From Prauserella rugosa (GTDB lineage Bacteria; Actinomycetota; Actinomycetes; Mycobacteriales; Pseudonocardiaceae), in the NCBI RefSeq assembly GCF_000719975.1, contig NZ_JOIJ01000019.1:19141-83140 (forward strand): a stretch of DNA of 64,000 nucleotides, given 5' to 3'. The translations under genes were made by a program, and so were the position numbers. The notes beneath the pieces are model-generated. The model was not told where the DNA came from. It worked only from the letters and a program-made list of their open reading frames with translations, and searched no databases. Positions 1-8,996 of the stretch are shown one piece after another; the first letter of the stretch is position 1, and the number at the start of each line of letters is the position of its first letter.

Positions 1-199
1 GGTACCGCTCGTAGGCGCCGTCGGCGATGGTCAGGTCCGTGAGCACGCCGCGGCCGCCGACGGTGGCCGTGATCAGGCCGTCGTCGCTGCTGGCTGATTC
101 GCTGATGGCGGTGATGCGCTGCTGCACCCCGGCCAGCTGTTCGCGGCTACGCCGGTACTCGGCGAGCAGCTGCTCCACCTCTTCCCGATGGTCGGTCAC
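1..199 (-). CDS. YbaB/EbfC-family nucleoid-associated protein, 5' part only
   Basis: The first 66 codons of a minus-strand gene that runs off the left edge. The protein begins VTDHREEVEQLLAEYRRSRE, a charged helix typical of YbaB/EbfC proteins, and continues into the beta-strand segment TVGGRGVLTDLTI, which matches the family core. These proteins bind DNA as dimers; in actinomycetes several divergent paralogues exist and their roles are poorly known. The GTG start at 199 is chosen because GGGAGAG lies just upstream. It follows the HMG-CoA lyase gene in the same direction, about 110 bp away. The family call is fairly safe; the specific function is unknown. Confidence 0.7.
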   Translation of the reverse strand, partial: MTDHREEVEQLLAEYRRSREQLAGVQQRITAISESASSDDGLITATVGGRGVLTDLTIADGAYERY

Positions 200-311
200 G
201 GCGCTCTCCCGACGTCGATGGACAGGCCGCATGTGGGCCCGGCTAGAGCTCAGACGCGGCGATCCGATGTGTGGTTCCCGGCATCACCGGAAAGGATGCA
301 ACGCTGTCCGG

Positions 312-1256
312 CTATCCGGACAGGGCGGCCACGACCCGCGAGGGACTCGGCTTGCCGAGCCGCCCCGCCATCCACACGCTGGTGTCGACCAGCGCGTCGA
401 GATCGGCGCCGTGGGCGATGCCGAGCCCGTCGAGCATCCACACCAGGTCCTCCGTGGCGAGGTTGCCGGTGGCCGACTCGGCGTAGGGACAGCCGCCGAG
501 ACCACCCGCCGACGAATCGACGGTCGTGATCCCTCTGCGCAGCGCCGCGAGGGTGTTCGACAGCGCCTGCCCATAGGTGTCGTGGAAGTGCACGGCGAGG
601 GCGCCGACGTCGACCCCCTCGGCGGCGAACGCGTCGACGAGACGGTCCACCTGGCCGGGCGTCGCCACGCCGATCGTGTCGCCGAGCGAGAGCTGCCAGC
701 ATCCCGCGTCCAGGAGCCGCTTGCCCGCGGCGACGACCTGGTCCGGTGCGACGGCGCCCTCCCACGGGTCGCCGAAGCACATCGACAGGTATCCGCGGAC
801 GGCCATGCCCTCGTCACGGGCACGCGTGACGACGGGGTCGAACATCGCGAACTGGTCGTCGAACGTGGAGTTGAGGTTCTTGCGGGCGAACGACTCGGTG
901 GCGCTGGCGAACACGGCGATGTCGGTCACGCCCGCGTCGACGGCCCTGTCGAGGCCACGCGCGTTGGGGACCAGCACCGGGTAACGCACGCCGTCGCGGC
1001 GCGTCAGCGTGGCGAGCAGGTCCTCGGCGTCGGCCAGCTGCGGAACCCACTTCGGGTGGACGAAGCTCGTGGTCTCGAGCGTGGTCAGGCCTGCGGAGGC
1101 GAGCCGATCGAGGAACTCGAGCTTGACCTCGACCGGCACGGTGGCCGACTCGTTCTGCAGCCCGTCGCGCGGTCCGACCTCCCAGATCGTCACGCGGTCC
1201 GGCAGCCCGGGATCCGGCGTGAGTCGCTCCGGCAGGCCCAGGTCGCGTACACCCAC
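312..1256 (-). CDS. mvaB: Hydroxymethylglutaryl-CoA lyase
   Basis: Cleaves 3-hydroxy-3-methylglutaryl-CoA to acetoacetate and acetyl-CoA at the end of leucine breakdown. The protein has 314 residues, the usual length. The N-terminal VGPRDGLQNE motif of the HMGL/DRE-TIM metallolyase barrel supplies metal and substrate contacts. The C-terminal GGLGGCPYA segment is the family signature carrying the catalytic cysteine. The start codon (GTG at 1256) is 1 nt from the stop of the PH-domain gene, so the two are almost certainly cotranscribed. Other members of the DRE-TIM family (homocitrate or isopropylmalate synthases) are longer and lack the GGCPYA loop. Confidence 0.92.
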   Translation of the reverse strand: MGVRDLGLPERLTPDPGLPDRVTIWEVGPRDGLQNESATVPVEVKLEFLDRLASAGLTTLETTSFVHPKWVPQLADAEDLLATLTRRDGVRYPVLVPNARGLDRAVDAGVTDIAVFASATESFARKNLNSTFDDQFAMFDPVVTRARDEGMAVRGYLSMCFGDPWEGAVAPDQVVAAGKRLLDAGCWQLSLGDTIGVATPGQVDRLVDAFAAEGVDVGALAVHFHDTYGQALSNTLAALRRGITTVDSSAGGLGGCPYAESATGNLATEDLVWMLDGLGIAHGADLDALVDTSVWMAGRLGKPSPSRVVAALSG

Positions 1257-1257
1257 G

Positions 1258-1860
1258 TCAGTACCCCTGGCCGTGCGGCGGGCGGTCGTACTCGCCCGGC
1301 TGCTGCGGGTACTGGCCGTACTGGGCGGTCGGCGCGTGGGCCGCCGGGTCGTAGCCGTAGTCGTCGTTCGGGTTGTCGTTGACCTGGCGGTAGATGTAGG
1401 TGTGGACCTTCTCGACGCTCGGGATGTCGTCGAAGGTCAGCGGCTCCTCGGAGGCGGACTCGATGATCAGGGTGCCGCAGCCGAAGATCCGGTCGATCAG
1501 CCCGTGTTCGAACCGCACGCTGTTGATGCGGCCCATCGGGATGTCGATCCCCGTGCGTTTGATGACGCCTTCGCGCGCGATGACGCGGTCGGTGGTGACG
1601 ATGAAGTGCGTGGTGCGCCATTCGACGAACGGCGTGAACACGCGCCACACCAGCAGCACGAGCGCGACGACGCCGACGGCGATCTGCGTGACCACGTCCC
1701 AGGGCTCGTCGAAGCCCGGTGCGATCCAGAACGCGAGCCAGCTGCCGACACCGAGCGTGATCAGCAGGACGAGGATCGGCCCCAGCAGCATCTTGAAGTG
1801 CGGATGCTTGTGAACGACGACCTGCTCGCCGTCACTGAGCAGGCTTTGTGGATACGCCAC
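1258..1860 (-). CDS. PH-domain (bPH2-type) membrane protein
   Basis: A 200-residue protein with two adjacent hydrophobic segments near residues 25-75 (MLLGPILVLLITLGVGSWLAF and a following VAVGVVALVLLVW-like stretch). A bacterial pleckstrin-homology domain follows, with the ITTDRVIAREGVIKR pattern at about 95-115. The C-terminus is rich in Pro, Tyr and Gln (YDPAAHAPTAQYGQYPQQPG). It is probably membrane anchored with a cytoplasmic PH domain; no reaction can be assigned. The gene lies directly downstream of birA and upstream of mvaB. A PH-domain membrane protein next to birA is also found in mycobacteria, so this is a conserved neighbour pair. Confidence 0.8.
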   Translation of the reverse strand: MAYPQSLLSDGEQVVVHKHPHFKMLLGPILVLLITLGVGSWLAFWIAPGFDEPWDVVTQIAVGVVALVLLVWRVFTPFVEWRTTHFIVTTDRVIAREGVIKRTGIDIPMGRINSVRFEHGLIDRIFGCGTLIIESASEEPLTFDDIPSVEKVHTYIYRQVNDNPNDDYGYDPAAHAPTAQYGQYPQQPGEYDRPPHGQGY

Positions 1861-1932
1861 CGCTGGCCACTCCCCGAACAGTCGCTTGTCGACGGTGCTT
1901 CTGCGGGCAACCGTACCGCTCCGGAGCGTGAA

Positions 1933-2754
1933 TTACTCGCCGGTCGGCCGAAGATGCACGACGTCACCCGCGAAGACGCTCTGCCTGGCACCGGAGGGCT
2001 GCGCGATCACCAGCGCGCCGGTCGGCTCGACCTCGACGGCATCCCCGACCAGGTTGCCCCGGCCGGTGACGACCTTGACCTGCTGCCCGAGCGTCAGGCA
2101 GCGGCGGCTGTACTCGTCGAGCATGCCGGCGTCGGCGAGGTCACCGCGCGCCTCGCGCCAGGCGGCCTCGCGTTCGTGCAACGCGGCCAGGAGCATCATC
2201 GCCACATCGGTGCGGTCGGAGATGCTGGCCCCGAGCTCGGCGAGGGACACCGGCGGCAGTCCGCCGGGACCGGCTGTGACGTCCGCGCGCACCCGCGCCA
2301 CGTTGAGCCCGATCCCCAGCACGACGGCGAGGTCGTCGGACGAGGCCGCCTCCGACAGGATGCCGGCGCATTTGCCCGAACCGTCGGCGGCGAGCACGTC
2401 GTTGGGCCATTTCAGCGCGACGGAGGCGCCCAGCGCGTCGCCGACGTCGAGCACGGCCAGCCCCGCGGCGATGGCCAGCGAACCGACCCCGGCGACCGGC
2501 ACCTCCGAAGGGCGCAACAACACGCTGACATAGACGCCCGATCCCGGTGACGCCCACGTGCGGCCACGCCGTCCGACGCCCGCGGTCTGTTCGGCCGCGA
2601 CGAGCGCAGTGCGGTCGGGCGCGCCGTCCACCACGGCCTGCCTGAGGTCGGCGTTCGTCGACCCGGTGCTGGCCACGACGTCGACCTGGGTGTACGGCCC
2701 GGCCGGCGCGACGAGCTCGGCCCGCAGCCGGGAACCATCGATGCGATTCGGCAC
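1933..2754 (-). CDS. birA: Biotin--[acetyl-CoA-carboxylase] ligase
   Basis: Attaches biotin through biotinyl-AMP to the acceptor lysine of carboxylase subunits; the obvious local target is the EAMKMEN lysine of AccA3. It is a BirA/LplA-fold enzyme without the N-terminal helix-turn-helix of E. coli BirA. Visible motifs are STGSTNADLR, GVGRRGRTWASP (biotinyl-AMP loop), KWPNDVL (ATP/biotin binding) and a C-terminal SH3-like segment. The open frame extends upstream to 2847, but that part is repeat-like and not conserved. The GTG at 2754 with AAGG 8 nt upstream gives a normal protein of 273 residues. It heads a run with the PH-domain gene, mvaB and the YbaB gene. Confidence 0.9.
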   Translation of the reverse strand: MPNRIDGSRLRAELVAPAGPYTQVDVVASTGSTNADLRQAVVDGAPDRTALVAAEQTAGVGRRGRTWASPGSGVYVSVLLRPSEVPVAGVGSLAIAAGLAVLDVGDALGASVALKWPNDVLAADGSGKCAGILSEAASSDDLAVVLGIGLNVARVRADVTAGPGGLPPVSLAELGASISDRTDVAMMLLAALHEREAAWREARGDLADAGMLDEYSRRCLTLGQQVKVVTGRGNLVGDAVEVEPTGALVIAQPSGARQSVFAGDVVHLRPTGE

Positions 2755-2873
2755 GCGCGGAACCTTAACGCCGGCGTGCTCGCACGCGGCGGGCGCGGCG
2801 TGGTCACGCCGAGGCCACCGGGTGCGAGGGGTCACGAGTCGGGTCACGAGTCGCAGGTGCCGCGATCACGTCC

Positions 2874-2977
2874 AGCGGGTTCGAGGCCGCCGGGTTCGGG
2901 GCCAGCGGGTTCGAGGCCGCCGGGTTCGGGGCCGGCAGGTTCGGGGCCGCCGGGTTCGAGCCAGCGGGTTCACGTCC
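2874..2977. repeat. 15-bp tandem repeat array, about 7 units
   Basis: Seven imperfect copies of a 15-bp unit with core GCCGGGTTCGGGGCC, alternating with the variant AGCGGGTTCGAGGCC. The array lies between the birA start and the SDR stop and runs into the last codons of the SDR gene. No promoter is evident in it. It belongs to a set of gene-end repeats seen across this window. Confidence 0.85.
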
Positions 2978-3737
2978 CGTGCGAATCGGCGGCGTTGATG
3001 GCGGCCACGATCTCGTCGTAGTCGCCGCGCGCCTCGGCGTGGCGGAGGAACTTCACACGCTCGACCTGGATCTCCTTCGCTGTCGGGTCGGACCGCAGCA
3101 GTTCCATGACCTCCGCGACGTACTCGTCGAGTGGCATGGCGTGCTCGCTGGTGTCCTGGTCGGGCAGCAACGCGGTCCGCACCGCGGGCGGCACTATCTC
3201 GACCACCGACACCGATGTGTCGGCGAGTTGGATCCGGAGCGACTCGCTGAGCATGTGAACGGCGGCTTTGGACGCGTTGTAGCTGGGTGTGGCGGCGAAC
3301 GGCGTGAACGCCAGGCCGGAAGAGACGGTCACGAGAGTGGCGTCGGGCTGCTTCTGCAGGTGTTCGACGAAGGCCGCGATGAGGCGGATCGGCCCGAGCA
3401 CGTTGGTGGTGATCACGGCTTCGGCGGAGGCGAGGAACGCCTCCGGCCGCCGCCAGTCCTCGATGCGCATGATGCCCGCCATGGCGATCACCACGTTGAG
3501 CTGCGGGTAGCGGGTCCGGACCTCCTGGGCGGCGGCCTCAATACCGGCGGGGTCGGTGGTGTCGACGACGACGGTGCCGATGCCGGGATGCTCCGCCTCG
3601 ATCGCGGCGAGCCGGTCGGCACGCCTGCCGCCGATGACGACGGTGTTGCCCTCCTTGTGCAGAGCCAGTGCGAGTGCCAGTCCGATTCCGCTGGTCGCTC
3701 CGGGGATGAAGACGGTGTTGTGAGCTGCGATGTCCAT
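2970..3737 (-). CDS. Short-chain dehydrogenase/reductase
   Basis: A 255-residue classical SDR. The nucleotide-binding motif is PGATSGIGLALALAL (TGxxxGxG-like, with Pro replacing the first Thr). The NAG-equivalent is MAGIM, and the catalytic motif YNASKAAVHML carries the Tyr-x-x-x-Lys pair. The GGRRADRL segment after the second beta strand suggests NADPH preference. Substrate is unknown. It diverges from the HTH regulator gene at 3838, a pairing common in actinomycetes, so that regulator probably controls it. Its 3' end runs into the 15-bp repeat array. Confidence 0.85.
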   Translation of the reverse strand: MDIAAHNTVFIPGATSGIGLALALALHKEGNTVVIGGRRADRLAAIEAEHPGIGTVVVDTTDPAGIEAAAQEVRTRYPQLNVVIAMAGIMRIEDWRRPEAFLASAEAVITTNVLGPIRLIAAFVEHLQKQPDATLVTVSSGLAFTPFAATPSYNASKAAVHMLSESLRIQLADTSVSVVEIVPPAVRTALLPDQDTSEHAMPLDEYVAEVMELLRSDPTAKEIQVERVKFLRHAEARGDYDEIVAAINAADSHGT

Positions 3738-3825
3738 GCCTCCACCGTCGCGGCCGGCCGCCCCTTCCGGCAGAGACCGCTCATCGGGGGATCAGCGATC
3801 CCTCCCCGAAGGCGGTCATCCGCCG

Positions 3826-3831
3826 GATACT
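3826..3831 (+). promoter_or_regulatory. Candidate -10 box for a leaderless HTH-regulator mRNA
   Basis: GATACT lies 6 nt before the ATG at 3838, and no ribosome binding site precedes the ATG. That spacing would start transcription at or near the A of the start codon. The roughly 100-bp gap to the divergent SDR gene should also hold that gene's promoter and any operator. Call based on spacing alone. Confidence 0.4.
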
Positions 3832-3837
3832 GGTCGC

Positions 3838-4728
3838 ATGGACCGCACAGCACTGGCAGATTTCCTCCGCAGCCGGAGGGAGGGACTGCGCCCCGAACAC
3901 GTCGGGCTCACATCAGGGCCACGTCGGCGCGCCACCGGTCTGCGACGCGAGGAGGTCGCAGCGCTGGCGTCGATGTCGACCGATTACTACACGCGCCTGG
4001 AACAGCGCCGGGGGCCGCAGCCCAGTGAGCAACTGCTCGGCGCGCTCGCGCGGACCCTGCGGCTCACCGCCCACGAACGCGACTACCTGTTCCAGGTAGC
4101 AGGGAGGAACGTGCCGCCGCCGGGAGCGGGCGCCGACCACGTGGCACCCTCGCTGCTGCGTGTGCTGGACCAGCTGTCGGACACACCCGCAATGATCATC
4201 TCGGAACTGGGCGAGACGCTGGTGCAGAACCGGATGGCCGGAGCACTGTTCGGCGACCGCACGCGGTTCACCGGCCTGGCCAGGAGCGAGTACTACCGCT
4301 GGTTCACCGATCCGGCCGAGCGTCGCTGCTACCCGGAACGCGACCACGAACGGCAGAGCCGCGCCCACGTGGCGAATCTGCGTGCCGCATACGGTTCGCT
4401 CGGGCCGCGATCACGCGCGGGTCAACTGGTCGAGGCGCTGTTACGAGAGAGCGCCGAGTTCGCCGAGCTGTGGGAGCGGCACGAGGTCGGCAGACGGTTC
4501 GCCGACCACAAGACCCTCCGGCACCCCGAGATGGGCGACATCGCCGTGGACTGCCAGGTGTTGTTCACCGAGGATCGGTCACAGGCGCTGCTCGTGCTCA
4601 CCGCGGCGCCGACCGTGGAGGACGCCCTGAAGTTGACCCTTCTCGACGTCGTCGGACACCAACGGTTCGGCCCCGAGGATCACCAGCCCGACGTAGCCCA
4701 CGCCACATCAGCGTGGGCGCGGCGATGA
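3838..4728 (+). CDS. XRE-family HTH regulator with MmyB-like ligand domain
   Basis: A 296-residue regulator. Residues about 1-80 form a Cro/C1 helix-turn-helix (RREEVAALASMSTDYYTRLE is the recognition region). The rest (LDQLSDTPAMIISELGETLV and onwards) is the MmyB-like/PAS-type ligand domain common in actinomycetes. The ATG at 3838 is the natural start: the frame upstream has no family similarity. Divergent from the SDR gene, which it probably represses until a small hydrophobic ligand binds (family knowledge, not shown here). It ends 15 bp before accD5 but is probably a separate unit, because accD5 has its own -10 box. Confidence 0.87.
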   Translation: MDRTALADFLRSRREGLRPEHVGLTSGPRRRATGLRREEVAALASMSTDYYTRLEQRRGPQPSEQLLGALARTLRLTAHERDYLFQVAGRNVPPPGAGADHVAPSLLRVLDQLSDTPAMIISELGETLVQNRMAGALFGDRTRFTGLARSEYYRWFTDPAERRCYPERDHERQSRAHVANLRAAYGSLGPRSRAGQLVEALLRESAEFAELWERHEVGRRFADHKTLRHPEMGDIAVDCQVLFTEDRSQALLVLTAAPTVEDALKLTLLDVVGHQRFGPEDHQPDVAHATSAWARR

Positions 4729-4729
4729 T

Positions 4730-4735
4730 TAAGCT
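4730..4735 (+). promoter_or_regulatory. Candidate -10 box for accD5
   Basis: TAAGCT lies 8 nt before the accD5 ATG in the 15-bp gap after the HTH gene, with no visible ribosome binding site. This suggests a leaderless accD5 mRNA. Confidence 0.4.
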
Positions 4736-4743
4736 CGCGTGTC

Positions 4744-6393
4744 ATGAGCAGCGCAACGGAGCCGGTCGGGGACGCGCCTGACGCACCGAACACAGATCCG
4801 GACATCCACACCACGGCGGGCAAGCTCGCCGACCTGTACCTGCGCTACGACGAGGCCGTGCACGCGGGGTCGGAGCGGGCGGTCGAACGCCAGCACGCCA
4901 AGGGCAAGAAGACCGCGCGGGAGCGCGTGGACATGCTGCTCGACCCGGGTTCGTTCGTGGAGCTCGACGCACTCGCCCGGCACCGGTCGACGAACTTCGG
5001 GCTCGAGGCAAACCGTCCGTACGGCGACGGTGTCGTGACCGGGTACGGCACGATCGACGGACGCGAGGTGTGCGTCTTCAGCCAGGACGTCACGGTGCTC
5101 GGCGGCGCGCTGGGCGAGGTGTACGGCGAGAAGATCACCAAGGTCATGGACCTGGCCGTCAAGACCGGCAGGCCGATCATCGGCATCAACGAGGGTGGCG
5201 GCGCACGCATCCAGGAGGGTGTCGTGTCGCTGGGCCTGTACGCCGAGATCTTCCGCCGCAACACGCACGCCTCGGGTGTCGTCCCGCAGATCTCGCTGAT
5301 CATGGGCACGAACGCGGGCGGGCACGTCTACTCCCCCGCGCTGACGGACTTCGTGGTGATGGTCGACGAGACCTCGCACATGTTCATCACCGGCCCGGAC
5401 GTCATCAAGACGGTCACGGGTGAGGAAGTCACGTTCGAGGACCTCGGTGGCGGGCGCACCCACAACGCCAAGTCGGGCAACGCCCACTACCTGGCCTCCG
5501 ACGAGGACGATGCGGTCGCCTACGTCAAGGAGCTGCTGAGCTTCCTGCCGTCGAACAACCTGGCCGAGGCGCCGGTGTTCGAGGCGCCCGAACCGACGGG
5601 CGGCTCGATCGCCGAGGACGTCACCGACGACGACCGCGAACTCGACACGCTGATCCCGGACTCGCCGAACCAGCCCTACGACATGCACGAGGTCATCCGC
5701 CGGGTGCTCGACGACGGCGAGTTCCTCGAGGTGCAGGAGCTGTTCGCGCCGAACGTGCTGACCGGGTTCGGCCGGGTCGAGGGCCACGCGGTGGGCATCG
5801 TCGCCAACCAGCCCACCCAGCTGGCAGGCTGCCTCGACATCGACGCCTCCGACAAGGCGGCCCGGTTCGTGCGCACCTGCGACGCGTTCAACGTGCCGGT
5901 GCTGACGTTCGTCGACGTTCCGGGCTTCCTCCCGGGTACGGACCAGGAGTGGAACGGCATCATCCGGCACGGCGCGAAGCTGCTGTACGCCTACGCCGAG
6001 GCGACCGTTCCCCTGGTCACGGTCATCACGAGGAAGGCCTACGGCGGCGCGTACGACGTCATGGGTTCCAAGCACCTCGGCGCGGACATCAACATCGCCT
6101 GGCCGAGCGCGCAGATCGCCGTGATGGGCGCGCAGGGCGCGGCCAACATCGTGCACCGCAAGCGGTTGGCCCAGGCCGGCGAGAACGGCGAGGACGTCGA
6201 ACAGCTGCGCGCCGAGCTGATCCAGGAGTACGAGGACACGCTCTGCAACCCGTACGTCGCGGCCGAGCGCGGCTACGTCGACGCGGTCATCCCACCCGCG
6301 CACACGCGCGGACACGTCACGCGTGCGCTGCGGATGCTCCGCGAGAAACGCGAGACCCTGCCCCCGAAGAAGCACGGGAACATTCCGCTGTGA
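4744..6393 (+). CDS. accD5: Acyl-CoA (propionyl/acetyl-CoA) carboxylase beta subunit
   Basis: Carboxyltransferase subunit that moves CO2 from carboxybiotin on AccA3 to propionyl-CoA (and perhaps acetyl-CoA), feeding methylmalonyl-CoA and lipid synthesis. At 549 residues it has the standard length. The N-terminal crotonase-like half carries the oxyanion motif [10 protein letters not shown]; the C-terminal half carries [20 protein letters not shown]. It overlaps accE by 4 bp. In M. tuberculosis the same order birA-accD5-accE5-maf-(sseA)-accA3 occurs. The propionyl-CoA assignment rests on this synteny and on the mutAB genes in the window. Confidence 0.93.
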   Translation: MSSATEPVGDAPDAPNTDPDIHTTAGKLADLYLRYDEAVHAGSERAVERQHAKGKKTARERVDMLLDPGSFVELDALARHRSTNFGLEANRPYGDGVVTGYGTIDGREVCVFSQDVTVLGGALGEVYGEKITKVMDLAVKTGRPIIGINEGGGARIQEGVVSLGLYAEIFRRNTHASGVVPQISLIMGTNAGGHVYSPALTDFVVMVDETSHMFITGPDVIKTVTGEEVTFEDLGGGRTHNAKSGNAHYLASDEDDAVAYVKELLSFLPSNNLAEAPVFEAPEPTGGSIAEDVTDDDRELDTLIPDSPNQPYDMHEVIRRVLDDGEFLEVQELFAPNVLTGFGRVEGHAVGIVANQPTQLAGCLDIDASDKAARFVRTCDAFNVPVLTFVDVPGFLPGTDQEWNGIIRHGAKLLYAYAEATVPLVTVITRKAYGGAYDVMGSKHLGADINIAWPSAQIAVMGAQGAANIVHRKRLAQAGENGEDVEQLRAELIQEYEDTLCNPYVAAERGYVDAVIPPAHTRGHVTRALRMLREKRETLPPKKHGNIPL

Positions 6394-6638
6394 GTACCGC
6401 AGACGAGACCGAAGCGGCCGAGCCGTCCCAGCCGTTGTTGCGGGTGGTGCGCGGTGAGCCCGACGACACCGAGCTCGCCGCACTCACGGCCGTGGTCGCG
6501 AGCCTGGCCGCGAGTGGCGGCGAGACCGACGGCGACGACACTCCGGCCCGTTCCCGCTGGGCGGACCGCGCCGCCCTGGTCCGCGCGCCGCTGACGCCTG
6601 GTCCAGGAGCGTGGCGGGCGTCGGCCTTCCGCCGCTGA
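6390..6638 (+). CDS. accE: Acyl-CoA carboxylase epsilon subunit
   Basis: A small 82-residue protein with the family's [20 protein letters not shown] motif at residues 13-32 and the conserved tail [11 protein letters not shown]...[12 protein letters not shown]. Actinomycete epsilon subunits hold the AccA3-AccD5 complex together and raise its activity. The GTG start overlaps the accD5 stop (GTGA), showing translational coupling. The gene is too short and variable to be found by simple length filters, but position and the ends of the protein make it certain enough. Confidence 0.88.
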   Translation: MSTADETEAAEPSQPLLRVVRGEPDDTELAALTAVVASLAASGGETDGDDTPARSRWADRAALVRAPLTPGPGAWRASAFRR

Positions 6639-6700
6639 CGGAGGCTGCACCGCTGACCCGCAGCGGCAGACCCCGCACCGGCAGGCCCGCACCGCTGATC

Positions 6701-6732
6701 CGGACCTGAGCAGGCACGGACCTGAGCAGGCA
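6701..6732. repeat. 16-bp tandem duplication downstream of accE
   Basis: Two perfect tandem copies of CGGACCTGAGCAGGCA. They sit in a 116-bp gap between the converging accE and MFS genes that also contains loosely repeated GCACCGCTGA / CGCACCGGCAGG words (6645-6700). No clean terminator hairpin is visible there. Confidence 0.8.
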
Positions 6733-6754
6733 CAGTGCGGATGTGGACGCCGGG

Positions 6755-8098
6755 TCAGCGTGTGGTGGCGAGGGCGTCCGGGGATTCGCCGGCCTGCCCG
6801 GTGCCGGCAGCGGGCACGCCGGACGAAGCGGTGAACTCCGAGCTGTCCCTGCCTGCGCTGCCGCGCAACCGCAGTACGGCCACCGCGCCGAGCACGGCCA
6901 GCACGAGCGGCACCCCGAAGGCGTAGCGCTGCGCGTCGACCTCGGTGACGCCCGCGGCCAGCAGCCCGTCCACGGCGAGACCGACCCCGAGCTGTGAGAC
7001 GACGGCGAAGGTGAACCCGCCCATGTTGGCAAGGCCGCTGGCGATGCCTCCGCGGTGCTGGGGGCTGGAGGATCGGGCGAGGTCGAAGGCGAGCATGCTC
7101 ACGCCTCCGCCGACGCCGAGCGCGACCATCGCCGGCAGCAGCGTCCACACCGGTGCCGACGCAGGCAGCGCGGTGAGCAGGACCGCCCCGCACAACGCGA
7201 TCGCGACGGCTCCGAGCACGAGACCGCTACGCAGGTCGGGACGGCGGGAGGCCACCTGGCCCGCGACGGTGCTGCTCACGACGAAGCCGAGGACGACGAC
7301 GGTCACGAGCCCGGCCGCTCCCGACTCGGTCAGCCCGTGCGCGGCAACGAGGTACGGCTGGCCCAACACGGCCGTGAACGAGACGAACGATCCCATGAGC
7401 ACGAAGTGCGTCAGCAACGCGTGGCGCACTCCGCGGGCCCGCCACGTGCCGCGCAGGCTCTCGCGGAGCGTCTCGGCGGGAGCGGGCCGGTCGGCCTTCC
7501 GCACGCGCGGCTCGGGCGATTCGCGCAGCGCCACCACGACGGCGACGAGCACGACCACCGTGATGACGCTCGCGCTCAGGAACGCACCGGTCCAGCCCTG
7601 GGAGTGCAGCAGCGCGGCCAACGGGGACGTCGCCACGAGCTGACCGAGTCCGCCGATCATGCCGGTCAGCGCGGCGACGAAGGCGTAGCGGTGGCCGGGG
7701 AACCAGTTGCGGGTGATGCGCAGAACGCTGACGAACATGCAGGCGTCACCCGCCCCGATGAGCGCGCGCCCGGCCATGGCGCCGGGGTAGGCCGTGGACA
7801 GGGCGAACACGACGGAGCCCGCCGCCATCAGCGCCGTGCCGCCGACCAGCAGGACGCGCGGTCCGAACCGGTCGTTGCCGATGCCGACGGGCACCTGCAG
7901 CAGCGCGTAGAGGGCCAGCTGCACCACCGAGAACACGGCCAGCCCCGTCGCGTCGATGTCGAACCGCTGCTGGGCGGTCAGTCCCGCCACCGACAGGCTC
8001 ATGCGGTGGAACATCGCCGCCAGGTAGCAGAGCGCGCCGAGCGACCACATCGCCCACGGCAACCAGGCCGGCCTGGACTCGAGTGAACGCACACCCAT
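6755..8098 (-). CDS. MFS transporter
   Basis: About 447 residues with 12 predicted membrane helices. It starts near RPAWLPWAMWSLGALCYLAA, and the loop 2-3 motif (GIGNDRFGPRVLLVGG) is the MFS motif A equivalent. Substrate unknown; the closest general type is the nitrate/hexuronate-like MFS group. The ATG at 8098 is annotated. A GTG at 8092 has a better-placed GAGGGG, and a GTG at 8143 would add 15 non-conserved residues. Divergent from the GntR regulator at 8219, which probably controls it. Confidence 0.83.
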   Translation of the reverse strand: MGVRSLESRPAWLPWAMWSLGALCYLAAMFHRMSLSVAGLTAQQRFDIDATGLAVFSVVQLALYALLQVPVGIGNDRFGPRVLLVGGTALMAAGSVVFALSTAYPGAMAGRALIGAGDACMFVSVLRITRNWFPGHRYAFVAALTGMIGGLGQLVATSPLAALLHSQGWTGAFLSASVITVVVLVAVVVALRESPEPRVRKADRPAPAETLRESLRGTWRARGVRHALLTHFVLMGSFVSFTAVLGQPYLVAAHGLTESGAAGLVTVVVLGFVVSSTVAGQVASRRPDLRSGLVLGAVAIALCGAVLLTALPASAPVWTLLPAMVALGVGGGVSMLAFDLARSSSPQHRGGIASGLANMGGFTFAVVSQLGVGLAVDGLLAAGVTEVDAQRYAFGVPLVLAVLGAVAVLRLRGSAGRDSSEFTASSGVPAAGTGQAGESPDALATTR

Positions 8099-8170
8099 CC
8101 CCTCACACACCGCGAAACACGGGACGCACGCCGGCGACCGCACCGCGGCACCCCGGCGAAACGGAAAGAC

Positions 8171-8190
8171 ACAACTTGTATCTATGTTGT
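8171..8190. promoter_or_regulatory. Candidate operator between MFS and GntR genes
   Basis: ACAAC and GTTGT form a 5-bp inverted repeat around an AT-rich centre (TTGTATCTAT) in an otherwise GC-rich 120-bp divergent gap. A second GTTG-TACT-CAAC dyad overlaps at 8186-8197. FadR-type GntR regulators bind short AT-rich dyads of this kind, so this is the likely autoregulatory site. Inferred only. Confidence 0.4.
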
Positions 8191-8205
8191 ACTCAACGAT
8201 GTGGC

Positions 8206-8211
8206 TAGACT
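8206..8211 (+). promoter_or_regulatory. Candidate -10 box for the GntR gene
   Basis: TAGACT lies 7 nt before the ATG at 8219 with no Shine-Dalgarno sequence, consistent with a leaderless mRNA. Confidence 0.4.
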
Positions 8212-8218
8212 GCGGGGC

Positions 8219-8914
8219 ATGTCAACGAGCGACCGGTCACACCCGTCTGTCGCGGTGCAGCCGCCGGCCGCGTCCCGACCCCGCCGCCCGGCCAGCGAGC
8301 GCGTCTACGAGTGGGTCAAGGAACGCATCCTCGACGGCCGTCTCCCCGGCGGACAGCTGCTCAGCGAAGGGGAGGCGGCGGAGGCGCTGAGCCTGTCGCG
8401 CACCCCGGTTCGCGAAGCGTTCCTGCGTCTCGAGGTCGAGGGTCTGCTGCGCCTGTACCCCAAACGAGGGGCCCTGGTCGTGCCGGTCTCCCCCGACGAG
8501 GTGGGCGAGGTGACCGAGGCGCGCATCCTGCTGGAGAGCCACGCGGCCGAACGCGTCGTCGAACGTGGCATCGCCGCCGACGTCGCCGGGCGCATGCGCG
8601 CGGTCCTCGCCCGGCAGCGCGACGTCGACACCCCCGACGAGACGGCACGGTTCTCCGCACTGGACCGCCAGTTCCACGCCACGCTCGTCGAGGCCGCCGA
8701 CAACAGCCTGATCTCACACTTCTACTCCGGACTGCACGACCGGCAGGTGCGCATGGCCACGTCGGCGCTCCAGCGGGTGCCGGGCAGGCGCGCGGCGATC
8801 CTCGACGAGCACGAGGAACTGTGCACCCTCCTCGAGCACGGCGACGCCGAGGGTTTCCGCCACCGCCTCGCCGCCCACATCGGCAGCACCCACGGAGCGC
8901 TCCTCGACAGCTGA
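8219..8914 (+). CDS. GntR-family (FadR/FCD) transcriptional regulator
   Basis: A 231-residue regulator. The winged helix-turn-helix is at about residues 25-90 (RVYEWVKERILDGRLPGG, then LSLSRTPVREAFLRLEVEGL, the GntR recognition helix). It is followed by an FCD ligand domain with the metal-binding pattern (LDRQFHATLVEAADN and later HEELCTLLEHGDAEGFRHRLAAH). FCD regulators usually sense organic acids. Divergent from the MFS gene and likely its regulator. The last 23 bp around its stop codon are nearly identical to the end of the SDR fragment at 9368-9390, which suggests a local duplication or recombination event. Confidence 0.87.
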   Translation: MSTSDRSHPSVAVQPPAASRPRRPASERVYEWVKERILDGRLPGGQLLSEGEAAEALSLSRTPVREAFLRLEVEGLLRLYPKRGALVVPVSPDEVGEVTEARILLESHAAERVVERGIAADVAGRMRAVLARQRDVDTPDETARFSALDRQFHATLVEAADNSLISHFYSGLHDRQVRMATSALQRVPGRRAAILDEHEELCTLLEHGDAEGFRHRLAAHIGSTHGALLDS

Positions 8915-8996
8915 CGGCCGGCGCCGCGAGCACGGGCCTTTCCGGCCGACGCCGGCGACGAGCACGCACTCCGCACGGCGTTGACCAAGGCCGCGC

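Noticed and set aside
27..1382. Plus-strand open frame opposite mvaB
   Set aside because: mvaB has all family motifs on the minus strand; the plus frame has none.
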